Positions 39,073-51,998 of a stretch of 64,000 bases of DNA are shown here, piece by piece. The position numbers and the translations under genes are program-made. Position 1 is the stretch's first letter; each line of letters starts with the position of its first letter. The stretch comes from Gorsachius magnificus. Taxonomy: Eukaryota; Chordata; Aves; Pelecaniformes; Ardeidae. The notes below the pieces were generated by a model. The model searched no databases. It was not told the DNA's origin and worked only from the letters and a program-made list of their open reading frames with translations. Location: the NCBI GenBank assembly GCA_034008185.1, contig CM067109.1, positions 37,480,885 to 37,544,884 of the forward strand, read 5' to 3'.

Positions 39073-40885
39073 AATCATAGAATCATAGATGCTTTGGGTT
39101 GGAAGGGACATTTGAAGGTTATCTAGTCCAACCCCCCTGCAGTGAGCAGGGATATCTTTAACTAGATCAGGTTGCTCAGAGCCCCATCAAACCTGACCTT
39201 GAATGTTTCCAGGGATGGGGCCTCCACTACCTCTCTGGGCAACCCGTTCCACTGTTTCACTACCCTCGTTATAAAGAATTTCTTCCTTATATCCTGTCTA
39301 AACCTACCCTGGTCTAGTTTAAGACCATTATCCCTTGTCCTGTCACAGCAGACCTTGCTAAAAAGATTGGCCCCATCTTTCCTCTGGGCCCCCTTTAAGT
39401 ACTGAAAGACTGCAGTAAGGTCCCCCTGCAGCCTTCTCTTCTCGAGGCTGAACAACCCCAAGTCTTTCAGCCTGTCCTGATAAGAGAGCTGTTCCATCCC
39501 CCGGATCATTTTTGTAGCCTTCCTCTGTACCTGTTCTAAAAGTTCCATGTCCTTCTGTGCTAAGGGCTCCAGAGCTGGACTCAGGGCTCCAGGTGAGGTC
39601 TCACCAGAGCAGAGGAGAGGGGCAGAATCACCTCCCTTGACCTGCTGGCCATGCTTCTCTCGATGCAGCCCAGGGTACGGTTCGCCTTCTGGGCTGCCAA
39701 CGCACTTTGCCAGCTCATGTCCAGCTTTTCATCCACCAGTATCCCCAAGTCCCTCTCGGCCAGGTTGCTCTTGATCCTTTCTCCCCCCAACCTGCACTGA
39801 TACTGGGGGTTACCCTGATCCAGGTGCAGGACCTTGCACTTAGCCTTGTTGAACCTCATGAGGTTCACACAGGCCCACCTATCCAACTTGTCCAGGTCTC
39901 GTTGGATGACATCCCATCCTTCTGGTGTGTCAACCGCACCACTCAGCTTGGTGTCATCTGCAAACTTGCTGAGGGTGCATTTGATCTCACTGTCTATGTC
40001 ATTGATAAAGATATTAAACAACACCAGTCCCAATATGGACCTCTGAGGGACACTACTCATCACCAGTCTCCATCTGGACTTTGAACTGTTGACCACTACC
40101 CTCTGGATGTGACCATCCAACCAATTCCTTATCCACCAAACAGTCCACCCATCAAATCTGTATCTCCCTACTTTGGAGAGAAGGATGGGGAACAAGATGG
40201 AAGTCCAGATAGATGACATCTGTTGCTTTTCCCTTGTCCACTGGTGCAGTCACTCCATCATAGAAAGCCACTAGGTTCGTCAGGCAGGACTTGCCCTTGG
40301 TGAAGCCATGCTGGCTGCCTCAAATCACCTCCCTGGCCTCCACGTGCCTTAGCAGAGCTTCTAGGAGGATCTGTTCCATGATCTTCCCAGGTACAAAGGT
40401 GAGCCTGACAGGTCAGGAGTTCCCAGGGTCCTCCTTTCAACCCTTTTAAAAGATGGCCTCAATGTTTTCCTTCTTCTAGTCCCCAGGGACTTCACCTGAC
40501 TGCCATGACTTTTCAAATATCATGGAGAGTGGCTTGGCAACTACATCAGTCAATTCACTCAGGACTCTGGGATGCACCTCATCAGGTCCCATAGACTTAA
40601 ATATGTTCAGGTTCCTCAGGCGGTCACAAACCTGATCTTCCCTTACAGTGGGAGGGGATTTACCCCCCTGGTCCCCATCTTGTGGTCCATTGACTGAGGA
40701 GGGGTGAGAAGAGAGCTTCACAGTGAAGATGGAGGCAAAAAAGTTAAGTACGTCAGTCTTCTCCTCATCTGTTGATACTAGGTCACCATTCTTGTTAATT
40801 GGGGGGGCAGTACGCTTTCTTTAACCTTCCTTTTCTGGCTGACATACCTGTAGAAGCCCTTCTTATTATCGTTTGCATACCTTAT
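39073..40885 (-). mobile_element. 5'-truncated CR1 LINE, copy 2 (about 1.8 kb)
   Basis: The minus-strand 3' end at 39073 carries the CR1 tail (GATTCTATGATT), preceded by the conserved 3' region whose plus-strand image is GGGTTGGAAGGGACATTTGA and ATCTAGTCCAACCCCCCTGC. Going upstream it covers the C-terminal region, palm and part of the N-terminal half of ORF2. Similarity fades near 40885, just upstream of a stretch coding NKKGFYRYVS, a common ORF2 landmark; the exact 5' break is uncertain by some tens of bases. CR1 moves by target-primed reverse transcription and usually leaves such 5'-truncated copies without long target duplications. It is the best preserved of the three CR1 copies here, but frameshifts make it inactive. 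Confidence 0.95.
39162..40885 (-). pseudogene. CR1 ORF2 (reverse transcriptase) remnant, copy 2
   Basis: Fragments of one former protein appear in order on the minus strand. First NKKGFYRYVSQKRK (about 40830-40880). Then [15 protein letters not shown] and [22 protein letters not shown] (40476-40721). Then a 212-codon stretch (39581-40219) with [25 protein letters not shown] and [11 protein letters not shown]. Last a 128-codon stretch (39162-39548) ending in FDGALSNLI. FADD at 39953-39964 is the CR1 form of the reverse-transcriptase catalytic YxDD box; both aspartates are kept. The usual GVPQGS motif just upstream reads SVPQRS, so it is damaged. Frame changes separate the segments, including one between 39549 and 39581 and more between 40220 and 40476, and the endonuclease domain is missing through truncation. 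Confidence 0.93.
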
Positions 40886-43800
40886 TATGAGAATTAATGA
40901 GGTGAGTTTACCATATTTACCCAGTTTATTTTCTCTGAAGTCCTTGCTGAGATAATCACATAAGGAACTTTCCTGTTCAGGATCAGCATTCCCACAAATT
41001 TCAATGCCATTTGTTATAATTATCAACTTTGACCAAAAGGAAAACACAAACTGCTGCTTCACTCAGGTACAGAAAGAATTCTGGGTAAGCTTTGTGTCAC
41101 ACTGTTTACTCTTTTTTATACATACGCAATGCCCTGACTCATGAACTGGAGTTTGGAGCATCTGGGAGAGGCTTAGAGTGAAGACATTATAATCATCTCT
41201 GAATTTAATGGGTATTTGGCCCAACAAGCATAGATTTAGGTAATACAAAATAATGGACATGGAGAGACAAACCACTTCTGCTATTAATATTGCATTCATA
41301 CTGAAATGATGTTCTGTAACAATGATGCTTTAATATCCCTCAGTGCTGATAAAGTCTCCCATTTTGGCTATATCTATATTTGAATGCACTGCTTGGATGC
41401 AAGCCCAAACTCTTCTGCAAGCCTAGGATGAGCATCTGGTAGAGGGTGACTTTGGATCAGTGGTTTCCAGTCCAAGAACTTCAGCGTGGAAAAGCCACAC
41501 ATGCTGTGACCACCATCAGATATCTCAGATACCCATGCAGTGCCATCATGTGGACAATTCGAGTCAGGAAAGGGCTTCCAAAAAGCACCCACTGTTGTGG
41601 CCTTAACTTATTTCCTCAAGTCTTTCTCCTAGTGTACTTTGGAGGTAGATTCAGTGCATTCCAACAAATACCAGGGTAAGCATATTTACTAATGTGATAA
41701 AACTTCAAAAGGTTTTGTCCTTCATGCCTGGGTTCATACTTCTTCATTGACTAGTGAGTCTCAAATGGGCACTCCCAACAGAGTCAGGCAAAGCAGAAAA
41801 AAAATAATGCAGTAAATGGGCAATACTGAGAAATAGTTGGAAAAATGATCTAGTGTTGCAGAGTTTCTGACTATGACCACTAGTCTTGTTTGCCTTGGCC
41901 ATCTCCAAGATAAGAAATGTCAACCTCATTTTTAAGATTTTCCTCTCCATCTTGGTTTCAGATTCTCTTTTAGTGGACATTTCTTCTGGTCAGTGCAGAA
42001 AAACACAAGGACCTTAACAGCAAAATCATGGATCTTGCCTGACTGGTGTGTCTGCTTCTCAGTCAAGTGACGATGCTGAACAAATGAAAAATCGTATGGA
42101 CAGATCAGAATATCACATTGAAAATCTGATATTTCTTCCTCTGGGTATAACTCTGGAAATATAGATTTGAGAGGAGAAACTCACTTATAAATCCTTCCTG
42201 TTGGATGTGCTTTGAATTTGCTTGTAGGTGTCACATTGATATGAGATGAAATGCCATTCTATAAACAATATTATAGCTATTTAAAAATGCAGTTTTCCTA
42301 TTACATATGCTGTCTATTGAAGGCTAAAATAAAGATTAAAATCACACTGGAATAAGTATTTTCTTTATAGATGATTGAAAAGTTATGTTTGTTATATACG
42401 ATGGGAATGCAAAGGAATTCCCCTCTCCCCTTCTCTCATAAAATTTAAGACAGATTTGTTTGTTTCTTTATGAGCCTTCACCAACAGTATATCGTAGTTC
42501 AAACACCTTTTTAGAAGCAAAGCATTTACTGCAGTATTTCATTGGATTTTGTAGTGGTCCCTTAAACTTCCACTGTTTTGACACAAATGAAAGCAGTAAC
42601 AGCTTCCAAATAAATCTCTGTGACATACAGATGTTTAAAATGTAGTAATAGACATCAAATCTATACAGAAAGGCAGGTAATCAAAGTACCAGTATCTTAC
42701 ATGACAATAAATTTTGTACTCAAGTCTATTCAGTTTTCAGTCATGAAGTTTAGCATTATTAAAACTGGTTGCCAATGAGGTAAAATGCCTTATTAATGTA
42801 GCATTTTATTTACTATTATGGAACTCAGGAATCTGTCACTTTAATATTAGTATCCAAAGAACGTATTTTTTTTATGTGTAAATACTTTGCTGAACTTACT
42901 TATCTTACTTTCCATTGAGGAGTCATTACTTACTATTCTTTTACTTTGAATAAAATTTCTCCGTTGCCTGTAATAGTAATTTTTAAGTCAACAATAATTT
43001 TGCAGTCCTTCTTTAATAAAATTAAAATTTCAGGTCAAATTTTTTTTTAAAACTTTTGGTGATACCGGTATCCATGTATTTCATATGGCAAATTCATATC
43101 CTACAACTTTGGTGCAGCCTTCATTCCACCGTTCATTACAAATCTGCATTATAATATTCATAAAACTGCTGATCAAAATTCTGAAGTTTTGATAGAAGAA
43201 ATTCCTCTGAAAAGTTGGGAAAGTATTTCAGCTAGTTTTAGTTCCTAAATACTAACATGCACTTATTCTCCTGTTAGCACATGGTCTACCAGCACCAATC
43301 CCAGCAGAATACCTCCCAAAGTGCACAGTTTGAGTCTGATAAACAGGAAGTATATTTTAAATAAATGTTTGTGACAGAATTCATGCTACATGTCTGTATA
43401 TTGGAAATTTCTCCATTTAACTGCCCAGATCTTCATGTCTTTCTGTGCAACAAGGGGAGATGAATATGAGTCTCCTACTCAATCATAAGTTGAACAACAT
43501 CTAACCTAAGGATGGATACAATATGTTGTCTTTCTGTAGCTTCTAAGTTCTGTTGTTTTTCTTCTTCCATCGTATTCATTTATATTCTTTCACCTTCTCA
43601 TCTGCAAGCCCTTGTTAGCTTTCTCTTCCTTTTTTGTCCCCTTTCTAAATATGACCTGTTAAACCTTACCTAGCAGACTCTCCCTCACACTTTCTAAAGC
43701 ACTGTGCTTTAAAATTGAGCAAGGGAAAAAGTAATTTTCCCAGGCCCATGCTGAATATGAGTTTCCTTCACTCAGTAAAGAAACCCATTGTTTACAAGCT

Positions 43801-45050
43801 GTGGGTGAATACCATGTAAGCAGGTGAAAATGGGAATTTGAGGGGTGTGATAAGGGTTTTTATCTATAATGCATTCATCCCACCGAGCCCTTGTACAACA
43901 GCTATAACTAGCCCTTGTAGTATTAGAAAATTACTAATAGTTTTCTAAGTGAAAAGAAGAAAAAGAAAGATGAAGGAAAGAGGGAGGTTACAGTCTAACA
44001 CATCTTGAGTCTTAGTAGTTCAGGGTTTTTTAAAAATTTTTGTTCATCTTCATTTTCCTTTCTTCACAAGCAATGGAGTTCATTTTTAATAGCAATACTG
44101 TGCTATTGATAGCATCAATATCATCTCCTTCCAGTGCCTCCACTAGCCGTCATGCAAAAGGTGGTTGTTGAGTGTTGTTGGGAACATTCCCTATTTCCAA
44201 GTATTATTCAGAGCACCCAGAAATAACTTTTTAAGTGCCTTGTTAAGAGCATTAAGAAGAGAACTCTGCTAATGTCAGTCTGCAAGAAAGGATAACCTGT
44301 GATTTTCTGTGTTATAATGATTAAGGTAATATCACAGGCTATAGTACAAGAAAATTAAGAATTTTCAATATTGTATCATTACCATGGAAGAAACTATAAT
44401 TAGAGTTATCTATCAAATTCTTCTAAAATTGCACTGAAAACTATGAAAAAATTGATACTGGGATTATCTGCCCATTTAAAAAAAAACAATCAACTTTTAC
44501 ATGGAACACTAAAATGCCATTATTCTATTACATTACCTAAACCAAGTAGCAAATTTAGAAACTATTAAAGCATTCTTGGACTGCTATACCTGAAGTAGAA
44601 GCTGCTGACATAACTTTAAACTCTTTATCTTTTCAACTTCAGCCTCACTGTAGCTATCAACTGCTCTTGCACCACACGAATTAAAAATGTCTAACATCCT
44701 GTTAATGCATTACTGCATGAAATACAAACATGCACAATTCATTTACTGAGAAAAGAAGATAGATGACCTAAGACCGTATTATGTCAGGTCAGCTTCCATT
44801 GATTGAAAATATCTCACCCAAGATCAACTTCACTATGCTCATGCCATACTACCTGTGACTCTTCCACAAGAACTACCTGTAGTCCTAAAAAAAAGCCTAA
44901 ATGCCATCACAAGGTTGCATTATTTTTCACACTATATCAATGACTTTTGTTGATCGTACTTAACAGCAATAATTTTCAGTAGACAACAGCAATAAAACAG
45001 CTCTCCCTAGTATAAATATCTGAAAACAGTATAAACTACCACAAGCTGCA
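40886..45050. other. AT-rich non-coding stretch
   Basis: No supportable gene. Frames up to about 90 codons occur but show no motif. The start of this stretch (40886-41060) is read through by the same frame as the CR1 remnant, yet its sequence no longer resembles CR1, so I place it outside the element. Confidence 0.5.
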
Positions 45051-45740
45051 CTGATTCTGAGAGCTACAGGGTACCCAGCCTCTGTGACTGGGGCTTGGAA
45101 TTTGATATTTTACTGAGAAGTCCAGCTCCTGAAGAAGTATGTCCTTATTCTGGCATAGGCAGGCACTGGGAAATTGGGGTTCCCCATTTCTGCTTATTTA
45201 CACTGGTGAATCCAAGTGTTCAAATCAATACAGCAACACCCCTGCCTTTCTAGTGTGAGAGAGGAGGAAAACCCACAAACTGTCAACATTTCTCCTTATT
45301 TTCTGCTACTGCAGGTCACATATTCGGAAGCGCGCTCTGGCTGTGCATTCACGTGAGCAGCTGATTGAGGTTGCTCTTGGGAGGAGCACAGAAAAGGGAT
45401 GCAAGGGGACATGGCAAATCCATGCTAGCAACAACTGAGGTGCTGAGAGCCCCTGAAGGTGGGCAGTTGGCTGCAGGTACAGCCCCCCCAAGGGAAGTAC
45501 TGAGGGACTTGGAGTCACTAGGGCCAGCAGCTCCGTTGTTCTGAGAGCAGATACAGGCCCGGGAGAAATCACCATACGGGTGGTCACTCTCACCTTCACA
45601 GTCCTGGAGAAGTTACAGATCACTGTTGGAAGCCAGAATAAACCTTCCCTCTGCTTCTCACAACAGAAGGAGGGGGAGTCTGAGCAGTACATGCTGCAGA
45701 GAGGGTATCTTTGGCAATGAAGGAAAAAGAAAGAAAATGT
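45051..45740. other. GC-richer unassigned patch with exon-like signals
   Basis: The interval is richer in G, C and CpG than its neighbours. A 168-codon minus frame (45306-45812) spans most of it: it starts with Phe-rich and Tyr-rich sequence, then runs Pro-, Leu- and Ser-rich, without a domain I recognise. On the plus strand there is a splice-acceptor-like string ending in CTACTGCAG at 45314 and a donor-like ACGTGAGC at 45351-45358, framing 38 bp that contain three CpGs. I cannot tell whether it is an unrecognised repeat, a regulatory element or an exon. Confidence 0.3.
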
Positions 45741-46419
45741 TGAAAAATAGTATCTATATCTCATATAACAGATTTGTCTTCTAGAGACAGAGGTTTTAAA
45801 ACCTACAGACATTTTAGGGACATTTCATTCCATTAAGGTAGGGAGGAATTGTAATTGAGATAATGCTTGGTTTAAAGATCAGATCTTATATTGCCAAGAA
45901 AGCTATCTGGAGACAGCTATCATGTCAAAATATTATTTTGTGTTTAGAGTGCCTGTAGTCAAACAAGACAGTACCTGAAAAATCTCTTATTTTTCTCCTT
46001 TAAAAGCTGTGTCAAGTGCCAAGAGAAACTTTAAAGGATTAAAAAAATATACTTTTGTGTGTTTTAATTATTATTTCTAAACTAACAGATGCTGGTTTGC
46101 AATTTTTTATACTTGTTTAGGACTAAAATAATGTCTTGTCAAAAATGGACAGTTCTTCAGTTAACCACTGCTACTGAAACCTTATTACTCATGGGATGTC
46201 CCACCTTGAAAGACCAGTGGAGACAACTCCCAATTCAGTAAAATCATGGGTGGATCAATGGTTTATTCTTATAACACTTCTCAGAGGTTTAATTTTTCTG
46301 AAGTGTCAATAATTCTCTAGGAGAGGAGGCAAACAAACAAAATCATGGATATTTGCCCCATAAAGTTCATTGTTGCCTTCTGTATTAGAATTCTTTTTGT
46401 CAGTGAATCTGACTGCTAT

Positions 46420-46532
46420 TTATATTTTTTTTACATTTTGTATTTATTTATATTTTTATATTTCTATTTATTTATTTTACATATCATATATAAATTTTAT
46501 ATATACATTATATGTTATAATTTTTTTTAAGT
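46420..46532. repeat. AT-only low-complexity tract
   Basis: Over roughly 110 bp the sequence is almost wholly A and T, built of TTTAT, ATTTA and TATAT units. It generates a spurious 61-codon plus frame rich in Tyr, Phe and Ile. It would be a flexible, easily melted segment and a likely site of length variation. Confidence 0.8.
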
Positions 46533-49500
46533 TAATCACAGGCTAGGTGCCTAATAGACCATGTCTTAAGAATTGGAAACTGTAATAGAGACAGTTTATT
46601 TTTTTCTCCCTTCACATGTAAAACTGTGCTTAGTGCCCTGGCCACTAAACTACAGTCATGTTCTCCTTCTCTCTGGTAGAGTGAATATTTAAGTAGCCCA
46701 TACAAAGTATAGCACCTTCAGCAAGAACAACTCAAACATGAATTTGGCTTTCAAGGCTTCTACCTCAGAAATACAGGTTCACATTTCATTAGGAAGAGAA
46801 GGACATTAGAGCTGGGTTTTCCACAGTCTGGGTAACTGATCTTACCCTAAGATCTTGAGACAAGGGATCATATCAAGTCTTTCATTCCATTTTCTCAGTT
46901 GAAACATTTAGATGTCTATGTATGTATATTACAAATACCAACATGTATGTTCCCTGTGAAAATCTCTTCTAATCAGCATGACTCTAAACATAAGAAAAGT
47001 TTCAGGGATCTAGAATAATAAACAGAGGAAAACTATAGTAATAAACACTGACAGAAAAAAAAAATCAGAAACTGTGAAGATAAAGAGAGAGAAGATAAAG
47101 AACAATTAGGAAAAAACCTTGAATATGGTCAGAGCAAAAGAAAAGTGAGACTTATCTTACATTGAGATATTTGCAATCAGCTTTAAAATATTAAGGGATG
47201 GAAGTAGATAATTTATTTATTTTTATGATCTCCTGTGGATCTGTAACTTTTGTAAAAATTTACGTATCTATGAAATAAAATATATTCACTTCTACTTAAA
47301 TACATAGAATAACCCATCTCTAAAAGTGTCACAGTGTTTTGTTTTTTATGACTTGACATATTTTTATGATTCTCAGCAAGCCTGAAGTTACTGTGCCACT
47401 CATCCATCCATTGCTTGGTAACTTTGAACTTGTCATGTAGCAGAAATTCATCACCCATAGAAAGATGTCACAAGGTGTCAAGCCACAGATTTGTCTTTCT
47501 TATCCTTTTGCTGCAAATGAGATTCTACTGTCAAAATGATAGAAAGTTTGAGGTGGAGGCGTCTAGCAAAATGTCAGAACCTCACCTGCAGTGAGTTAGC
47601 TCCGGCATTCACATCTGAATTGAGCTCTGGCAAAGGTAAGACTTCTTGAAATCAAACTAAAGACCAACTTTTCAAACATGCTTGATCATTTCCTGGACTT
47701 ACATAAATGGCAGAAGGTTGATTTACTACATCTGTTGACACAGAGTTCTGCAATATAGCTGAGAGAATATTTCTGGTACATTCTTCCATGACACAGAGCC
47801 TCGTGTATAGGCAGTGAAATAAAGGTGAGGACTGTGATCTCAGAAAGCCTCAGTTCCATTTCTCTCTGGAGAGACTATTAAAAAAATGTGGGGTTTTACT
47901 CATATATGTTTAGTCTAGAACATAAGCAGAAAACATGGGACCTGAGAACTCCATGAAATATGTATTCTTGCTTTTCATTAATTAAATAGTGGGGAAAATA
48001 ACAAAAAAGTCAGAAACTGTGGGAAACACAGAGGTGAATGAGAGTGGAAGGAGCTTCTCAAAGATGGCAAATTATGAAAGATGAATGAAAAATACTAAGA
48101 AATGTTCCTCACCGAATGTAAATATCACCGTTTCTTTGAAGCAAATATAAATGTGAGGTGTGTGCTGTATCTGTACATACTGAAGGAAGCTTGTGTGTAA
48201 TGAAAAATGGACAGAGACAGGAACAAGAATGAAAAGGAAAAGTAAAACAAAGGTCAAATGCTTGTTTTCATTTGCTTGGTTAAGAAAATAAATTTGTTTC
48301 TGTGCTTGTAATGGAGATTGAGTTAGCCTGGAAATCTTAAGGTTTACATCTGATGAAGGTAATTTTTTACTAAAACCATAGCAAAGTAGAAGGATCATCC
48401 CATACTAACTTCCATCCAGCAAGCTTATTGCAAAAAATAACAATAGGGTGCTTTGCTGTTTTTACATTATGAAAGCCAGCAGTATGCTTATTATATGAAT
48501 TCATGATGGCACAGTTCTGGAGAAGCATAAGAGCAGAATTGTGCCAAAATGCTAATTTCGCTAAGTAGCCTAATCTATTATGTTCTGCACACTTAAGTGG
48601 CATGGTGGTGATTCTCTACCATGAGGGACAAAGGAACTAACTAGCATTTAGTTATTAAGAACAAGTAACATGCTGCCATAGCTTTATATCTTTATGAGTC
48701 TTATCAGTCATGTTTATGAAGACAATAGAAAGTTACAGATGGTTACTGCAGTGCCGAGTCGTCCATCTCAGACACTCAGATGACAACTTATCAATGGATA
48801 AGTATTGCAATAAATTAAGAAATTATAGTATATATAACTTATTGTGAAACAAACAATGGGTAATGCAAGGTCATCTCATACTTGTCAGCAGCTACAGCAA
48901 CTGTGTTTAGAAAAATGCATAAGATAGAGCTGTTTAATAAAGTGTTTTAGACGCATATTCCTAACTTACTTTTTGTACAACAGGTTTTTTTACAGAATGC
49001 ATATCTAATAGTAAAGCCTGAATTGAGAGAAACAAAAACTTTTATGATCTGCTACTTGATCATTTCTGACAATGCCTTCTGTTGATTTATTATAGATCAG
49101 CTTCATGATTAGCTCTCCTAACTGCTCAGCATGTTAATGCCAGTCACTTTCCTTCTAGAAAATGACAACCTGTTACTGCCTCTCATCTCTCCATTTTTCA
49201 CACACTAAATAGTTATTTTGACTTGGACAAAGGTTCAGGGAAGATGAAACTATGGCATCATATTCCACTTTTAGTGTAGGTATATATAGTGCCTCTAAAG
49301 AATATGGCCTCACCGTGACTCAGGCTATATCCCAATGGGAGCACTGTTTGGCTTCTGTACCAAAAGGAACAGATGCTTTCCTAGAATTGGGCAATGATGC
49401 CTACATATTTAAATGATGGGCATGTTAGAAATTCCCTTTTTTTCATTTCAGAGATAGTGGGGTTTTAATATGAAAGTCTTGAAAACTGACAAATGAAACA

Positions 49501-50421
49501 CAGGAATTAATTTCAAAACATAAACGATTTTTTGTGGGGGATAAAGAAACATTCAGTGTATGTTCCTCTTTTGGAGGACAAATTAGCTTGAATTATGTGG
49601 CTTTTAGCATGGCACTTGACTGTACAACTTGCATTATCATTGGGAAAACTTTCCAGCTTTTCAGATTATGGGCTTCCCTTGCCTTTGCATTTTCTGTGAC
49701 TCAGTCATTTCTTAACTTCTTTCTCTTCTTTTTGTCCCTCAAAAAATCTTAGCTTTCATGAGCTCACTTACTCACCCTTGCTTCGTTAATGACCTGATGT
49801 TAAAGACCTATGGTTTCTTTGTTTTTACTGCAAATACTAAACCCTCTACACCACCTGGGGCTGACAAACACTTTCAGCCCTCTCTTTCTATTCACACTGA
49901 GGTCTGGACTCATATAAATAACTTCAGGCATTTTCTTAAAGCCCCTATGTGAGAAGCCTGTTTACCCAGGATGTTGTATACAATCTGTTGGACAGAGCTA
50001 AGCTCCTGCAGGGTGTGATTTTGTTTACCTCAGATCTTAACCACTTTGTGGTGTAGCTTTGTCCCCCTCACCCTCTTTTTTGTTAAGTGTAAAAATAACA
50101 TTCTACCATCAGTGTGCCAGACCCTCTTCCACTGTCAATAAAAAGTCTAATATCTAAACCTACAAATACTACATCTTGCCAAGAAAGCAAAAAAAAATTA
50201 GAATGATTAGAAATAGACAAAGCTTAATTCAGCACATCTTTCTGTGGGTCTTCTTCCTTAGAGTCAGATTAATGAGAACCCTTGTCAACACACAAAACCT
50301 GCATCCCCAGGTAGAGAAACTAAAATCCATTTATACATGCTTATGTCAATATAGCTTGCAGATGTTGTTCATTGAGATTGCTAAACTAATGTGAAGGAAA
50401 CTGACTTGAGGGTTCCTGTTG

Positions 50422-50482
50422 TCTAAACTTAAACCAAAATGAAATTACTATCATCTAAACTTAAACCAAAATGAAATTACTA
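50422..50482. repeat. Tandem duplication, 29-bp identical copies, 32-bp period
   Basis: The 29-base sequence beginning TCTAAACTTAAACC and ending GAAATTACTA occurs at 50422-50450 and again, without a mismatch, at 50454-50482, separated by the three bases TCA. Perfect identity suggests a fairly recent local duplication, such as replication slippage. Copy number may differ between individuals. Confidence 0.95.
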
Positions 50483-51944
50483 ATCTAGCACAAGTCTTGT
50501 ATGCTATGAAATTCATTCGGGGAGAGCCTTCCTCTGCTATACCTTGGAACTGTCTTCTATGCTCTGACCTCAATAAAAAACTAAGCAAGAAAAGTACAAA
50601 AACCTACAGCTATACTCAGAGATATCAAGATGCATTAGAGAGAAAAGTTCTCTGCACTGCATTCAGCACTTAAAACTTGTCCTTTTTATGGTAAAGGTTA
50701 TCATAGGCTGTGCACACTATTTTAATTCAGTATTTTCAGGGCCTGTAGATTGATGTGATTAGAAACAAAATTACCCGAACTTTTGACCGAACTGGGGACA
50801 AGAGATCAACTGAAAAGGAAGCTATCATCAACAGCAAATAAAATATAGCACTGCACAGCATGCAGAGGCTTGTGACCTAATCCTTGGGAGGCTGAATCAT
50901 GCATTTCCTTCCACTGCTCAGTAACAAAAAAGAAAAAAAAAGGTAGTGAATATTTCAGGGCCACCATATTTTTGGACCTGCCAGTATACTACCATAGAAC
51001 ACGAGCAACACAAAGATGTTCCTCGTTTTTGATTTATAGCAGTATTAGAAATCCAAATGCTTTTATGAGGAAACTACTCCCAAGTATGGTCAGACTGTGA
51101 CAAGAATACTGTTTTCAAACTCCATTGGTTTTGATATTCCTCATGAACAAAAATGAGAGTACTTTATTTTAAGGCTTTGCAGTAGCTAATTACAAAATAA
51201 TTTGAATGATTGTTCCTTTCCTTTATTTCTTGCGGATTGTTCTCACCTTCCTTTGGTTCTTCATTTGTCATGTTTTCTTTGTTTTCCAACTGGTTCTTAT
51301 ACAGAATAACTCTTCACTATCCTAGCATAGTTCATGTGGTACCTCCACCATCCCTACCATGCCAATGGAAAGCTCTTCATGGACTCTTTAAAGCTAGGAG
51401 CAGCCTATGCCTTTTCTTTGCTACTTGCCTGCTGCTGAGCCAAAGTTATCAAAAAGACAGTATTTTTCTGTACTTTTGACAGTGGTGTACAAGCCTCTGA
51501 ACATACTTTCCACTTCTTTTTTACACCTTTACTGTACAACATTGACTGGAAACTTCTAGCTTCCTTTTTGAGACACAAAGTCCAAACTAGAGTAGCCTGC
51601 ATGTCTCCCACAGGCAGCATTTATTAACTATACCACCTTGGTATTAACTTTCCTCTGTTTTTCTGAGAATGATAGATGACTTTCTGTGCGCATGTGTGTC
51701 AGATGATGTAGAAAAGAAGCATTATAAATACAAAAATTGAGTTTGATTTAATATTCTTTCATCTGTTGGGGATCATAAATCCCCCTGTCAACCCATTGTG
51801 CCAGCTCCTGGGCCCAGAGATCAAATGCCCTTGTTCAAGTTGCATTCTCAGGACTTTTACAATTTAACTGACACAAGACCTTTTCAGTGAGGAAGTAATT
51901 GGAGAAAAATTCATCAGCAGTGAACTATTATATATTAAATAACC

Positions 51945-51998
51945 AAAAAAAAAAAAATTGTGTCCAGCTACTTAAAGAAAAAAAAAGAAAGGGGGGGG
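51945..51998. repeat. A-run and G-run purine tract
   Basis: A run of 13 A (51945-51957) is followed by a short mixed segment and then a purine-only stretch (A-rich from 51975) ending in a run of 8 G (51991-51998). Such mixed homopolymers are prone to slippage and to base-calling errors. Confidence 0.85.

Noticed and set aside
39707..40084. 125-codon plus frame and neighbouring plus frames at 39172-39405, 39547-39774 and 39834-40046
   Set aside because: They are the antisense of CR1 reverse-transcriptase sequence on the minus strand.
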